Shown: positions 1-8,817 of the stretch, piece after piece
How the letters are laid out: every line of letters starts with the position of its first letter
Numbering within the stretch: the stretch's first letter is position 1
Assembly (NCBI GenBank): GCA_028281025.1
Contig: JANQKR010000013.1
Location: 682,001-746,000 of the forward strand
DNA length: 64,000 nt
Direction of reading: 5' to 3'
From: Croceivirga sp.
Lineage (GTDB): Bacteria; Bacteroidota; Bacteroidia; Flavobacteriales; Flavobacteriaceae
Translations under genes and position numbers: made by a program
The notes under the pieces: model-generated
Database searches by the model: none
The model's input: only the letters and a program-made list of their open reading frames with translations
What the model was told of the DNA's origin: nothing

Positions 1-621
1 GCCTGAAGCCTCGTTCACTAGGTGCGGTACCTGTATTTCGGTATAGCCAGCTTCGGTGTTTTTGTCCAAAAAGTAGGAAATCAAGGCCCTTTGCAAACGG
101 GCCCCCTTTCCTTTATAAATCGGAAAACCGGCACCAGTGACCTTTACCCCAAGTTCAAAGTCTATGATGTCATACTTTTTGGCCAACTCCCAATGGGGCA
201 GTGCCCCTTGCTGCAATTCCGGGATTTCCCCTTCCCTAAAAATTTCCTCATTGTCTTCATCGGTATTTCCCTTGGGCACGGAATCATGGGGAATATTGGG
301 AATCTGATACAACAGTTCCTGAAGTTCATTTGAGACCAGATTAAGTTGATCCCCAAGATTTTTGGACGTTTCCTTGAGCTCGGCGGTCTTAGCCTTTATG
401 GCATTTGCTTCAGCTGTCCTGCCACTTTTAAAGAGCATTCCTATTTCCTTGGAAAGGGTATTGGATTTGGCCAAAGTGGCATCCAGTTCGGTTTGTGTTG
501 CACGGCGTTTTTCATCAAGTTGTAACGCATCGTCCAGAAGTTTGCCCCCTTCAATGTTTCTTTTTGCCAAGGCCTCAATATAGGCTTCCTTATTCTCCCT
601 TATTTTCTGCAGCTGAAGCAT
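1..621 (-). CDS. serS: Serine–tRNA ligase, N-terminal part (cut by window edge)
   Basis: Class II aminoacyl-tRNA synthetase that charges tRNA-Ser in the cytoplasm. Reading the minus strand from the ATG at 621 gives MLQLQKIRENKEAYIEALAK and then a long, charged, coiled-coil-like stretch. This is the N-terminal tRNA-binding arm typical of SerRS. It is followed by the start of the catalytic domain, including GKGARLQRALISYFLD and the motif-1-like segment YTEIQVPHLVNEAS at the window edge. About 207 codons are present, so roughly the C-terminal half lies outside. The stop of the HTTM gene is 24 bp upstream and ribF lies before it, so serS is probably the last gene of a ribF–HTTM–serS transcript. 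The identification rests on the arm sequence and the conserved core and is firm. Confidence 0.93.
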   Translation of the reverse strand, partial: MLQLQKIRENKEAYIEALAKRNIEGGKLLDDALQLDEKRRATQTELDATLAKSNTLSKEIGMLFKSGRTAEANAIKAKTAELKETSKNLGDQLNLVSNELQELLYQIPNIPHDSVPKGNTDEDNEEIFREGEIPELQQGALPHWELAKKYDIIDFELGVKVTGAGFPIYKGKGARLQRALISYFLDKNTEAGYTEIQVPHLVNEASG

Positions 622-645
622 AGTTTTTGCTTTAGGGGTGCAAAA

Positions 646-1986
646 TTACTTTTTTGGATTCGATTTTTCATTTTCCCTGGGCAAAATCCATTCATGATGG
701 GAAAAATGTTTCCAGGGGACGGCAGCTAGATCGGTATTTGGATCGATGAGGGTATGATATTTCCCCGCATTGACCTTGACCCTTGAAGTGACAAAGACGC
801 TTACATCCTCTCCTTTTTTGGCATACTCCTTTTTGAGCCTTTGTGAAAATTGCCAAATATAATCCGGATAGCTGCCTGTCTTGCGCCGTTGTTTTTTTGT
901 GAGGTAATCATCCAAATCCACGGATGTGGTATCCTTGGTTTCCTTGTTCACCACTTTAAAATGTGTGTATCCGGAACGCGTTCGCAACATCATCCGCCAA
1001 CTTAATCGATGTCCTTCTTCGGTCCAAAGAACATCGTCCTTAAATGTGTGGTGTCTTAAGGGGAGTAAAAGCTGTATGACCAAATAGATACTTATGGCTC
1101 CGGTTATCCATTTGTACCCATTTGGAAAACTCAACTTTGAAGGGATATCAACATTTTTCTTTTTAAGGAATATGTTTCTTATGGTCTGTGCATCAAAGAA
1201 AAACACGCAAAATGCCAGTGAGAGATAAGGAAAAATCCCAATTCGGAATACATAACTGTTAAACAGATGGAAAAAGATGGAAAAGCCAAAGGCAATCTTT
1301 CTTGTTGGTTTCCACAATAGGGCGGGAATCACCAATAAATCAAAGAGGATCCCAAACGCGGCAACTGCTTTATGCAACCATTTCTCCTGAAGCAGTTCCC
1401 CAATCAACCAATACTCTTTTTTTCCTTTCATCAAAAGTTCAATGATGCTAAAATCCAGCCAATCGGCATATAACTTTGCTACGGAGGCATAGGTGTATAC
1501 AATGAACAATTGTGCAATGATCAACCATCGTACCCAATTGTGCATCCAATCCTTTTTTATCTTGGGATTGCGGCTGGCATCAAGAGAAAGGTTTTTGTGT
1601 GCCGGTAAAAGCCCCATAATAAATGCCAATAACATTAAAAGGTAGTAGTGGTTGTTGTACGAGGTTTTTTGCATGAGATATACCCCGGACCACATAAACG
1701 CAAACGCAAATGCACTGAAACGATACTTATAGCCCAAAGTGATAAGGATTCCAAAGATTCCCATAACTACAAAATAGTAGTACATGCCATCCCCGGGCAG
1801 TGGTTGCAACCACTCGAAGCCAATGAAATTAAAAGTGAACTTAGGTTCAATAAACGTACGTCTTACCCAACCTGTGGCAATGGCGCCAAAGGCTTCACAG
1901 CAAACGAGGATACCATAAAAGACCCGAAAAACCACCAACTGGGCATTGTCAATTTTACGGAAGAGGAACTGGTTAATAGATTTCAT
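646..1986 (-). CDS. HTTM domain membrane protein (vitamin K carboxylase-like)
   Basis: A 446-residue integral membrane protein with many hydrophobic segments in its first 300 residues. It resembles the HTTM (horizontally transferred transmembrane) family, which is related to vitamin K-dependent gamma-carboxylase. Supporting features are the segment TSYNNHYYLLMLLAF at about residues 108-122, the multi-helix N-terminal region, and a soluble C-terminal part from about residue 310 that includes RTRSGYTHFKV. The physiological substrate in Bacteroidota is not established, and carboxylase activity should not be assumed. The start overlaps the end of ribF by 14 bp, which implies translational coupling, and serS follows closely. 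A similar ribF–HTTM–serS order is, to my knowledge, common in Flavobacteriaceae. Confidence 0.82.
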   Translation of the reverse strand: MKSINQFLFRKIDNAQLVVFRVFYGILVCCEAFGAIATGWVRRTFIEPKFTFNFIGFEWLQPLPGDGMYYYFVVMGIFGILITLGYKYRFSAFAFAFMWSGVYLMQKTSYNNHYYLLMLLAFIMGLLPAHKNLSLDASRNPKIKKDWMHNWVRWLIIAQLFIVYTYASVAKLYADWLDFSIIELLMKGKKEYWLIGELLQEKWLHKAVAAFGILFDLLVIPALLWKPTRKIAFGFSIFFHLFNSYVFRIGIFPYLSLAFCVFFFDAQTIRNIFLKKKNVDIPSKLSFPNGYKWITGAISIYLVIQLLLPLRHHTFKDDVLWTEEGHRLSWRMMLRTRSGYTHFKVVNKETKDTTSVDLDDYLTKKQRRKTGSYPDYIWQFSQRLKKEYAKKGEDVSVFVTSRVKVNAGKYHTLIDPNTDLAAVPWKHFSHHEWILPRENEKSNPKK

Positions 1987-2908
1987 TTTTCAGGAATTCC
2001 AGTGCATTTTCTTTATCTGTCCTCAATTGATCACTGAGGGATTGGAGCGAGTCAAATTTTTGTTCGTCCCTGATTTTTTTTAAAAGGCGTATCTGAAGGT
2101 CCTTGTTGTATAGGTCTTGGTCTACATTAAAAAGGTGCACCTCTATATTCTTGTTTTTGCCGTCCACAGTGGGGTTATACCCTATATTCATCATTCCTTG
2201 GGTAATTGTATCCTCAAATTCGCAGGTTATGATGTACGCCCCGTTTTGTGGAATGAGTTTGTAGGCCTCCTCAATTTTTAGATTTGCCGTTGGGAACCCT
2301 AAATCCTTTCCAAGTCCCTTTCCCCTTACCACCTTTCCAGAAAGCATGTATTTGTAACCCAGATAGGAATTTGCCGTTTCGATATCCCCGTTGAGCAATG
2401 CATTTCTGATCTTTGTTGAACTTACCGAAACTTCGTCGATTTCCTGGGCCGGGATTTCTTCAACCTTAAAATCAAATGTATTTCCAAAACCTATGAGATC
2501 CTTGATATTGGCATTTCTGTTGCGTCCAAATCTGTGATCGTACCCAATTACCACGCTTTTGACCTTAAGCGTATTGACCAAAAGGTCACGCACAAATTCC
2601 AATGCGGTAAGTCTTGAAAATGCTTTGGTAAATGGATGGACAATGAGGAAATCCAGTCCCATTTCCCTTAAAATCCGTTGTTTTTCTGCAAGGGTGTTCA
2701 AAAGCTTTATTTCAGAGTCTTTTTGGAGTACCATTCTTGGATGCGGAAAAAAAGTAAGCACGGTAGATTTGGTTCCTGTATTTTTGGCATTATTTATGAG
2801 GCGTTCCAAGATACGTTTATGGCCAATGTGCACGCCATCAAATGTGCCAATGGTAATTGCGGTGTTTTTATAAGAGTTGAATTGTGAGATGCCTTGGATC
2901 GTTTCCAC
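1973..2908 (-). CDS. ribF: Bifunctional riboflavin kinase/FAD synthetase
   Basis: Makes FMN from riboflavin and ATP, then adenylates FMN to FAD in the cytoplasm. The 311-residue protein has the usual RibF length and two-domain order. The N-terminal nucleotidyltransferase domain carries GTFDGVHIGHKRIL (residues 22-35) and YDHRFGRNRNANI. The C-terminal kinase domain carries GRGLGKDLGFPTANL-type residues (the sequence here reads KGLGKDLGFPTANL). It is the first gene of the minus-strand run toward serS. Its start lies 50 bp from the divergent metalloprotease gene. A TATTTTTG element at 2920-2913 sits almost on the start codon, so either the transcript has a very short leader or another promoter is used. 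Confidence 0.95.
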   Translation of the reverse strand: METIQGISQFNSYKNTAITIGTFDGVHIGHKRILERLINNAKNTGTKSTVLTFFPHPRMVLQKDSEIKLLNTLAEKQRILREMGLDFLIVHPFTKAFSRLTALEFVRDLLVNTLKVKSVVIGYDHRFGRNRNANIKDLIGFGNTFDFKVEEIPAQEIDEVSVSSTKIRNALLNGDIETANSYLGYKYMLSGKVVRGKGLGKDLGFPTANLKIEEAYKLIPQNGAYIITCEFEDTITQGMMNIGYNPTVDGKNKNIEVHLFNVDQDLYNKDLQIRLLKKIRDEQKFDSLQSLSDQLRTDKENALEFLKNEIY

Positions 2909-2928
2909 GGGACAAAAATAAAAAGGCT

Positions 2929-2936
2929 TACTTTTG
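2929..2936 (+). promoter_or_regulatory. Candidate -7 element for the metalloprotease gene
   Basis: TACTTTTG fits the Bacteroidota -7 consensus TAnnTTTG and ends 22 nt before the ATG at 2959. No clear TTG element lies 19-21 nt upstream. The region between the two divergent genes is only 50 bp, so the promoter must lie here or inside ribF. Confidence 0.35.
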
Positions 2937-2958
2937 ATTAAGTTTCGCCCTCTTTTCG

Positions 2959-5900
2959 ATGAAAGCTAAGTTACACTTTGTTTTATCAATAACCATACTT
3001 TTTAGTGGGTTTTATGGTTTGGCCCAGCAAGGCTACTGGAAGCAAATGCAATCGTTGGTTCCCAGTGGTACTTCCAAGTTATCAAATACAAAGGCTGTCT
3101 TTGAATTACGTACGGATCAATTTGGGAAAGCCCTGGAACAAATTGATGTGGAAAACGCTAAAATGCTCCAACTTCCCGATCAGCAAGGGAATTTGCGTGC
3201 TTTTAAGGTAAGGGAAACACCTGTGTTCCATCCAGACCTTGCTAAGAAATATCCACGGATACAATCTTTTACCGGAACTTCATTGGATGGGGAACAAAGA
3301 GTTCGTTTTAGTTATTCCCCCAAGGGATTGCAAGGCACATTGCTGGATTATAAAACAGGAGTGCGCAGTTTCATTGAAAAGGAGGATGGAACATCTCAGA
3401 TGTACCACGTCCACCAAGGATCCAGGACAACTGAAAAATCCGGTTTTATATGTTCCACCATGGATATATCCGGTCTAAAGCATGGTCTTACGTCCAAAAA
3501 TCTTGTGGATGATCGGATTCTTAGGAAATATAGGATAGCTGTATCCGCAACAGGGGAGTACACCTCCTATCATGGGGGAACGGTCACGGATGCCCTAACG
3601 GCCATTAATGCAACCCTTACAAGGGTCAATGAAGTTTTTGAAACAGATTTGGGGGTGACTTTGGAACTTATTCCCAATAATGATTTAGTCATATTTACCG
3701 ATGCAGCTACAGATCCCTATACCAGCAGCTTAAACGCCCAGGTCCAGAATACGCTGAGAACCATTATCGGGGAGGAAAACTATGACGTTGGGCATTTGTT
3801 CCACAGGGATAATGATAGTGGTAATGCCGGATTTATAGGCTCTGTTTGTGTGGACAATAGAAAGGGAAGTGCATTTGCTTCTGCACTTGTTCCAGAGGGT
3901 GACGTCTTCGATCTGGATTTTGTGGCCCATGAATTGGGGCATCAATTTGGTGCCAACCATACGTGGTCTTTTCAGTCCGAAGGAACTGGGGTCCAATCCG
4001 AACCTGCAAGTGGAACCACTATTATGGGCTATGCGGGCATTGTGGATAGCGACAACAATGTGGCTCCCAATGGGGATGATTATTTTCACCATAACAGCAT
4101 AGTTCAAATCCAGGACTATTTGGAAACCACCAGCTGTTCCCAAAACACATCATTACTAAATAGCCCTCCCATTATAGATCCCTTATCAGACTATATCATA
4201 CCCAAGAGCACCGCATTTGTCCTTACCTGTGATGCAACGGATGTTGATGGGGATGCCTTGACCTATGCATGGGAACAAATTGATGATGGGGTGGTCATAA
4301 GCTCCACTTTTGGTCCCGACAACGTTTCCGGGGCCAATTTTAGATCGTTGCCGCCAACAACGAGATCCTCTAGGTATTTTCCGGGACTTTCCCGGATTCT
4401 CAGCGGCAACCTGGAACAGCTAAATCCAATTACCAATGATGCCTGGGAGACCGTTGCCAATGTGGAGCGTGAACTAAACTTTGCCGTAACGGTAAGGGAC
4501 AATAATCCAGAAGGTGGACAGGTAGCTTCAGGCTCCGTAAAGATCAGCGTTGTGAATGGGGCCGGACCATTTGCGGTCACCTCCCAAAACAGCAATGAGG
4601 TCTATACTGCGGGAAGTGTGCAGGATATTACCTGGGATGTGGCCAACACCAATACAGCTCCCATCAATGCTGAAACCGTGGATATCCTGTTATCAACGGA
4701 TGGAGGCTCCAGTTTTTCCGAAGTGTTGGCAGAGGATATCCCCAATACCGGTCTTGCACAACTTCAATTACCAGGAATCGCTACTACGAACGCAAGAATC
4801 ATGGTCAGGGCCAATAACAATGTTTTTTTTGCCGTCAACAGTTCGGGGTTTACCATTGAAGAATCTCCGGCCATTCTCAATATTGATCAATTGGTCCGTA
4901 ATACCTGTCAGCCAAATGCTATTGTAGTTCCTTTTGTATATGAAACCTATGGTGGTTTTTCAGAGGTCATGGATTTGACCGTAAACACTTCGGTCCCGTT
5001 CTCTATTTCTTTCTCACAGGATAGTGTTATGGACAATGGTACGGATGTTACGCTGACCCTTGGCAATGTGGAAAACGTACCTGTGGGATCGCATCAAGTT
5101 GAGGTGATCGCTACGGGCCTTAGTTTTTCTACCACTACCACTTTACAGGTCAACGTGCAGGACAATACATTCAACGATGTTGTCCTTACCTTCCCTCAGG
5201 ATTTGGCCATAGGAACCCGTATTAACCCGGAGTTTACCTGGCAGGAAGACACTAATTTTTCATCATTTGATATAGAAATTGCCACCGATGAAGCGTTCAC
5301 TGATATTGTTGAATCGGCACGGGTATCCTTTAATTTCTATCAAAGTTCGACCCTCCTCCCCGAAACTACATATTATTGGCGGGTAAAACCCAACAACCCA
5401 TGCGGGGAAGGGACTTTTGGGCTGCCTTTTAGTTTTATCACCTCCGTAGTCAATTGCAAGGTTTTTAATACCAAAGAACAATCTTTGGAGATTTCCGCAG
5501 AAGACACCCCAACGGTTACGTCCAGTATCTTTTTGGTCGAAGATTTGGTTATAGCGGATGTGAATGTAAACATTGAACTGTCCCATACCTTTTTGGAGGA
5601 CCTGGTGGTAACTTTGATCTCCCCATTAGGGACCAAGGTAGCATTGGTTTCAAAAAACTGTGGGGACTTAAACAATATCAACGCTGTTTTTGATGATGGG
5701 GGAGATCCCATAAATTGCTCGGGTAACCCGGCCATTGAGGGTATTGTACAACCTTTGGGGTCGTTATCGGCTTTAAACGGGGAATCCACATTGGGCGAAT
5801 GGATATTGGAGGTTGAGGATACCGTGCCTTCTGACGGGGGGGTCTTGGAAGCTTTTTCCCTGGAAATTTGTGTTGAAGGTGCTTTTAGGCCGGACGATGA

Positions 5901-6711
5901 TGAAGATGGCGTCTTTGATGATGGAGATGACCTCTGCCTGGGAACGCCAAAAGGTGTACAGGTGGATACCTCCGGATGTCCGTTGAATGCTTTTCCGTCC
6001 AATAATTTTTCCGTTTCCATACAAAGTGAAGCTTGTAGGGAGAATAATGATGGTTCCGTTTCTATTTCGGCCTTGGATACCGCAATTGATTATACTGCAA
6101 CCCTAACGGGAAATGGAATTGATGTATCGAATCAATTTACGGAAGGAACACAATTTATAAACCTAGGTTCAGGGACCTATCAACTTTGTATCAATGGTAG
6201 TGATGGGTCAATCAACTACAGGGAAACCTGTTTTGAAATTGTGATCGAAGAACCTGAAGAATTAAGTGTGTTGGCAAATTTACTGGCGAATGAGGACAAG
6301 GTAAGCTTACGGATGTCCGGAGGTGAATTCTATACCATAGAACTGAATGGATTGGCGACCCAGACCACCGAAAGTGAAATCACATTGAATTTAAACAAAG
6401 GGTTGAACCAATTAAAAGTATCAACGGGATTAGTGTGCCAAGGAGTTTTTGAAACACAGTTTTTTGTTGGGGATGCTCCTGTGCTTTTGCCGAATCCAAC
6501 CTCGGATTGGGTGACCATTACATCCCAATTTCAGAATCAAGATGTAATGGTCAATGTATTTGGTTCGGATGGCAGGTTGGTGATGCAACGTTTAAAGCGG
6601 ACCACAAACTTCAATTTTGACTTGGACGTTACCAGATTATCCAACGGACTGTATTATTTGGTAATGGAGTCCAATGGGGTATCCTTGACCACTAAAATGA
6701 TAAAGCGATGA
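2959..6711 (+). CDS. Secreted reprolysin-like zinc metalloprotease with T9SS C-terminal domain
   Basis: A 1250-residue secreted protease. A signal peptide ends near LAQQ (residues 20-24). A propeptide-like region is followed by a catalytic domain with HELGHQFGANH (H324, E325, H328, H334), the extended HExxHxxGxxH zinc site of metzincins, and a TIMGYAG Met-turn about 30 residues later. Beyond it are Ig/FnIII-like segments (for example TTYYWRVKPNNPCGEG). A P/proprotein-convertase-like domain lies at about 840-980 (FLEDLVVTLISPLGTKV), then a DDDEDGVFDDGDD calcium-binding-like linker. The last 75 residues form a T9SS type A sorting domain with LPNPTSDWVTI, NVFGSDGRLV and the terminal KMIKR. Secretion through Sec and then T9SS to the cell surface or medium is the expected route. 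The stop overlaps the next gene by 4 bp. Confidence 0.92.
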   Translation: MKAKLHFVLSITILFSGFYGLAQQGYWKQMQSLVPSGTSKLSNTKAVFELRTDQFGKALEQIDVENAKMLQLPDQQGNLRAFKVRETPVFHPDLAKKYPRIQSFTGTSLDGEQRVRFSYSPKGLQGTLLDYKTGVRSFIEKEDGTSQMYHVHQGSRTTEKSGFICSTMDISGLKHGLTSKNLVDDRILRKYRIAVSATGEYTSYHGGTVTDALTAINATLTRVNEVFETDLGVTLELIPNNDLVIFTDAATDPYTSSLNAQVQNTLRTIIGEENYDVGHLFHRDNDSGNAGFIGSVCVDNRKGSAFASALVPEGDVFDLDFVAHELGHQFGANHTWSFQSEGTGVQSEPASGTTIMGYAGIVDSDNNVAPNGDDYFHHNSIVQIQDYLETTSCSQNTSLLNSPPIIDPLSDYIIPKSTAFVLTCDATDVDGDALTYAWEQIDDGVVISSTFGPDNVSGANFRSLPPTTRSSRYFPGLSRILSGNLEQLNPITNDAWETVANVERELNFAVTVRDNNPEGGQVASGSVKISVVNGAGPFAVTSQNSNEVYTAGSVQDITWDVANTNTAPINAETVDILLSTDGGSSFSEVLAEDIPNTGLAQLQLPGIATTNARIMVRANNNVFFAVNSSGFTIEESPAILNIDQLVRNTCQPNAIVVPFVYETYGGFSEVMDLTVNTSVPFSISFSQDSVMDNGTDVTLTLGNVENVPVGSHQVEVIATGLSFSTTTTLQVNVQDNTFNDVVLTFPQDLAIGTRINPEFTWQEDTNFSSFDIEIATDEAFTDIVESARVSFNFYQSSTLLPETTYYWRVKPNNPCGEGTFGLPFSFITSVVNCKVFNTKEQSLEISAEDTPTVTSSIFLVEDLVIADVNVNIELSHTFLEDLVVTLISPLGTKVALVSKNCGDLNNINAVFDDGGDPINCSGNPAIEGIVQPLGSLSALNGESTLGEWILEVEDTVPSDGGVLEAFSLEICVEGAFRPDDDEDGVFDDGDDLCLGTPKGVQVDTSGCPLNAFPSNNFSVSIQSEACRENNDGSVSISALDTAIDYTATLTGNGIDVSNQFTEGTQFINLGSGTYQLCINGSDGSINYRETCFEIVIEEPEELSVLANLLANEDKVSLRMSGGEFYTIELNGLATQTTESEITLNLNKGLNQLKVSTGLVCQGVFETQFFVGDAPVLLPNPTSDWVTITSQFQNQDVMVNVFGSDGRLVMQRLKRTTNFNFDLDVTRLSNGLYYLVMESNGVSLTTKMIKR

Positions 6712-7391
6712 GGAATTGGACAATCGTTGTTGTTATTGGTCTCCTACTGGGATGTGGGGGAGGGGATGATGGCCCACCACCTTCTCCGGAAGGGGCCGTA
6801 TTGGTATTCCCTTTTCAGAATTCCGAGTGTACTACAGGGGTGGATTTAACAGAAGCCCTTAGCCAAGTAACTTTTGAATGGCAACCAGCCAACAATACGG
6901 ATAATTACACCCTAACGGTAATCAACTTACTTACCAATATACCACAGACAATTAGTACATCAAGCACTTCTGCGGCCCTTTCCATAGAAAAGGGTGCTCC
7001 CTTTTCTTGGTCTGTACTATCCACCAATAATGAATCTGACGAAACCGCCACTAGCGAGTCCTGGCTTTTCTACAATGCAGGTTCACAGACAACCTATGCC
7101 CCGTTTCCGGCTCAAATTAGGTCACCTGAAGCAGGCAGTACGGTTCTGGCGACAGCTAATGGGGTAGTACTTTCTTGGACCGGTGCCGATGTGGAAGGGG
7201 ATATTGAAACTTTTGAGGTTTATTTCTCTGAAAACAACCCTCCGGAAACACTTTTGATTACTACTGATTCACAAACTATGGAAACTGTGGGCAATGTGGT
7301 TTCAGGTCAAATTTACTATTGGAAAGTCATTACGATTGATGCAGAAGGCAATAGATCGGATTCGGGAGTCTTTGATTTTAAGGTGTTTTAA
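6708..7391 (+). CDS. FnIII-like surface lipoprotein coupled to the metalloprotease
   Basis: A 227-residue lipoprotein. The signal peptide ends in a lipobox, IGLLLGCGGGDDGPPP, with Cys at residue 16 followed by glycines, acidic residues and prolines. The rest looks like two fibronectin type III/Ig-like modules, each with a YTLTV- or YYWKV-type strand and an aromatic core. This arrangement is common in Bacteroidota surface lipoproteins. The ATG overlaps the TGA of the protease gene (ATGA), so the two are translated together and probably act together at the cell surface, perhaps as a docking or substrate-binding partner. That role is inferred from context only. No enzyme motif is visible. The gene ends 5 bp before the convergent pth gene. 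Confidence 0.75.
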   Translation: MRNWTIVVVIGLLLGCGGGDDGPPPSPEGAVLVFPFQNSECTTGVDLTEALSQVTFEWQPANNTDNYTLTVINLLTNIPQTISTSSTSAALSIEKGAPFSWSVLSTNNESDETATSESWLFYNAGSQTTYAPFPAQIRSPEAGSTVLATANGVVLSWTGADVEGDIETFEVYFSENNPPETLLITTDSQTMETVGNVVSGQIYYWKVITIDAEGNRSDSGVFDFKVF

Positions 7392-7396
7392 GGAAC

Positions 7397-8029
7397 TTAA
7401 GTGCCATTAAAAAGGTTCATGGTGTTTTTTGCGCCTGCAAAAATAAAGGAACGTATAAGTTCGGTGCTTCTTTTTAAGCGTTCCACCAGGGCGTGTTCTT
7501 CATTTTCCGTCCATTTCCCCAATACATAATCCACCTGCCTGCCCTGGGAAAATTCTGCGCCAATACCAAAACGAAATCTGTGGTAGTGATTGGTCTGTAA
7601 CATATGCTGGATATCCTTTAACCCATTATGTCCGCCATCGCTTCCCTTGCCCTTTAAACGCAGGGTTCCAAAGGGAAGGTTAATATCATCTGTAACGATA
7701 AGTACATTTTCCAATGGAATTTTTTCGTGCTCCATCCAATATTTTACAGCTTTTCCGCTAAGGTTCATAAAGGTCGAAGGCTTAAGGCATAGTATGGACT
7801 TTCCTTTGTACCTAAAATTGGCCACTGCCCCCAATCTATCCTCTTTAAATATAAAATCTTCCTCCGTTGCCAACTGGTCCAAGACCGCAAATCCAATATT
7901 ATGTCTTGTGCCGGCATATTTTTCACCAATATTGCCCAGGCCTACGACCAAAAACTTTTTCATGCCATCGATTTCTTCAAGTATAGGTACACTGGTGTTG
8001 GTAAACAGTGATTTTAAAAATTGGAACAC
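7397..8029 (-). CDS. pth: Peptidyl-tRNA hydrolase
   Basis: Cleaves the ester bond of peptidyl-tRNAs released during translation. The core is clear: VVGLGNIGEKY, GTRHNIGF with the catalytic His, LKPSTFMNLSGKAV, DDINLPFG, and GSDGGHNGLKDI. The start is uncertain. ATG at 7963 gives a standard 188-residue enzyme. GTG at 8029 adds a short extension beginning FQFLKSLFTN, of a kind I recall in flavobacterial Pth proteins, and is preceded by an A/G-rich stretch. TTG at 8062 would start inside a terminator hairpin and is unlikely. I chose 8029. The gene follows rplY on the same strand with a hairpin between them. Confidence 0.9.
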   Translation of the reverse strand: MFQFLKSLFTNTSVPILEEIDGMKKFLVVGLGNIGEKYAGTRHNIGFAVLDQLATEEDFIFKEDRLGAVANFRYKGKSILCLKPSTFMNLSGKAVKYWMEHEKIPLENVLIVTDDINLPFGTLRLKGKGSDGGHNGLKDIQHMLQTNHYHRFRFGIGAEFSQGRQVDYVLGKWTENEEHALVERLKRSTELIRSFIFAGAKNTMNLFNGT

Positions 8030-8050
8030 TTTGTTTTTCTTCAAAAATAA

Positions 8051-8084
8051 AAAAGCATCCAAAACATGGAGTCCGGATGCTTTT
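8051..8084 (-). terminator. Rho-independent terminator after rplY
   Basis: AAAAGCATCC (8051-8060) pairs perfectly with GGATGCTTTT (8075-8084) around a 14-nt loop. On the minus strand the stem is followed by a T-rich tract. It lies 21 nt past the rplY stop, just before the likely pth start, so pth is either attenuated or has its own promoter. Confidence 0.7.
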
Positions 8085-8104
8085 GTTTTGATAGGGTTAA
8101 AAGG

Positions 8105-8746
8105 TTAACTCTCCGCTGATGCCGCTGCATCTGCCGAAGGTGCTTCCGCACCCTCCGTTGTGGCACCTTCTTCCTCCTCTTCCTCTTCATCCGCAACAGC
8201 ATTACGGGAGGCCTTCACTTGTACAACGGTAATATTATCCGGATGCACAATGGTAAAGTCATCCGTTCTAAGGGTTTCCACTGCTACCTTACCCCCAATT
8301 CTTAATTTGGAAATATCTACGGTAATCTCGTCTGGAAGCAAATCCGGTAATGCCTTAACGGAAAGCTTTCTTTTTCGGAACAATAAGCGTCCACCATTTC
8401 TGACCCCTGGGGAATTTCCTTCCAAACGGACAGGGATTTCCATGGTAACGGGCTTGTCCTTAAAGAGCTGATAGAAATCGATATGCAAAATCTTATCCGT
8501 TACCGGATGGAATTGAATATCCTGTAATACAGCTTTAAAGGTCTCACCACCTTCCAATTCAATTACCGCCGTGTAGGCATTGAGGGTATACACTAAATCT
8601 TTAAACGCGATTTCATCAGCTGAAAAGTGCAATGGTTTTTCCCCTCCGTACAGCACGCAAGGGACCTTTCCAGCATTACGTAAGGCTTTGGTCGAAACCT
8701 TGCCCACGCTTTCTCTTTGGGATCCTTTGATCGTAATTGATTTCAT
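8105..8746 (-). CDS. rplY: 50S ribosomal protein L25, Ctc form
   Basis: Binds 5S rRNA in the large ribosomal subunit. The 213-residue protein has the long two-domain Ctc/TL5 architecture. The N-terminal L25 domain includes [20 protein letters not shown] and [15 protein letters not shown] beta-rich TL5 C-domain carries [17 protein letters not shown] and [12 protein letters not shown]. It ends in an acidic and alanine-rich tail ([16 protein letters not shown]), as is usual in Bacteroidota. It follows prs on the same strand with 71 bp between them, and a prs–rplY–pth order is familiar in this family. Confidence 0.95.
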   Translation of the reverse strand: MKSITIKGSQRESVGKVSTKALRNAGKVPCVLYGGEKPLHFSADEIAFKDLVYTLNAYTAVIELEGGETFKAVLQDIQFHPVTDKILHIDFYQLFKDKPVTMEIPVRLEGNSPGVRNGGRLLFRKRKLSVKALPDLLPDEITVDISKLRIGGKVAVETLRTDDFTIVHPDNITVVQVKASRNAVADEEEEEEEGATTEGAEAPSADAAASAES

Positions 8747-8785
8747 TTTTTCTAGTAAATAATTAAACTTTCATTGTATCGATTT

Positions 8786-8806
8786 GCCGGGCTGTTCACT
8801 CCCGGC
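8786..8806. other. GC-rich hairpin between prs and rplY
   Basis: GCCGGG (8786-8791) and CCCGGC (8801-8806) form a 6-bp stem around a 9-nt loop, 12 nt past the prs stop. There is no T-tract on the minus strand, so it is not a typical terminator. It could stabilise an mRNA end or be a processing site. Confidence 0.4.
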
Positions 8807-8817
8807 GTAGTCGAAGG

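Noticed and set aside
5373-6020. Minus-strand gene of 215 codons inside the metalloprotease
   Set aside because: No motif, and the sense strand codes for the P domain and linker without interruption.
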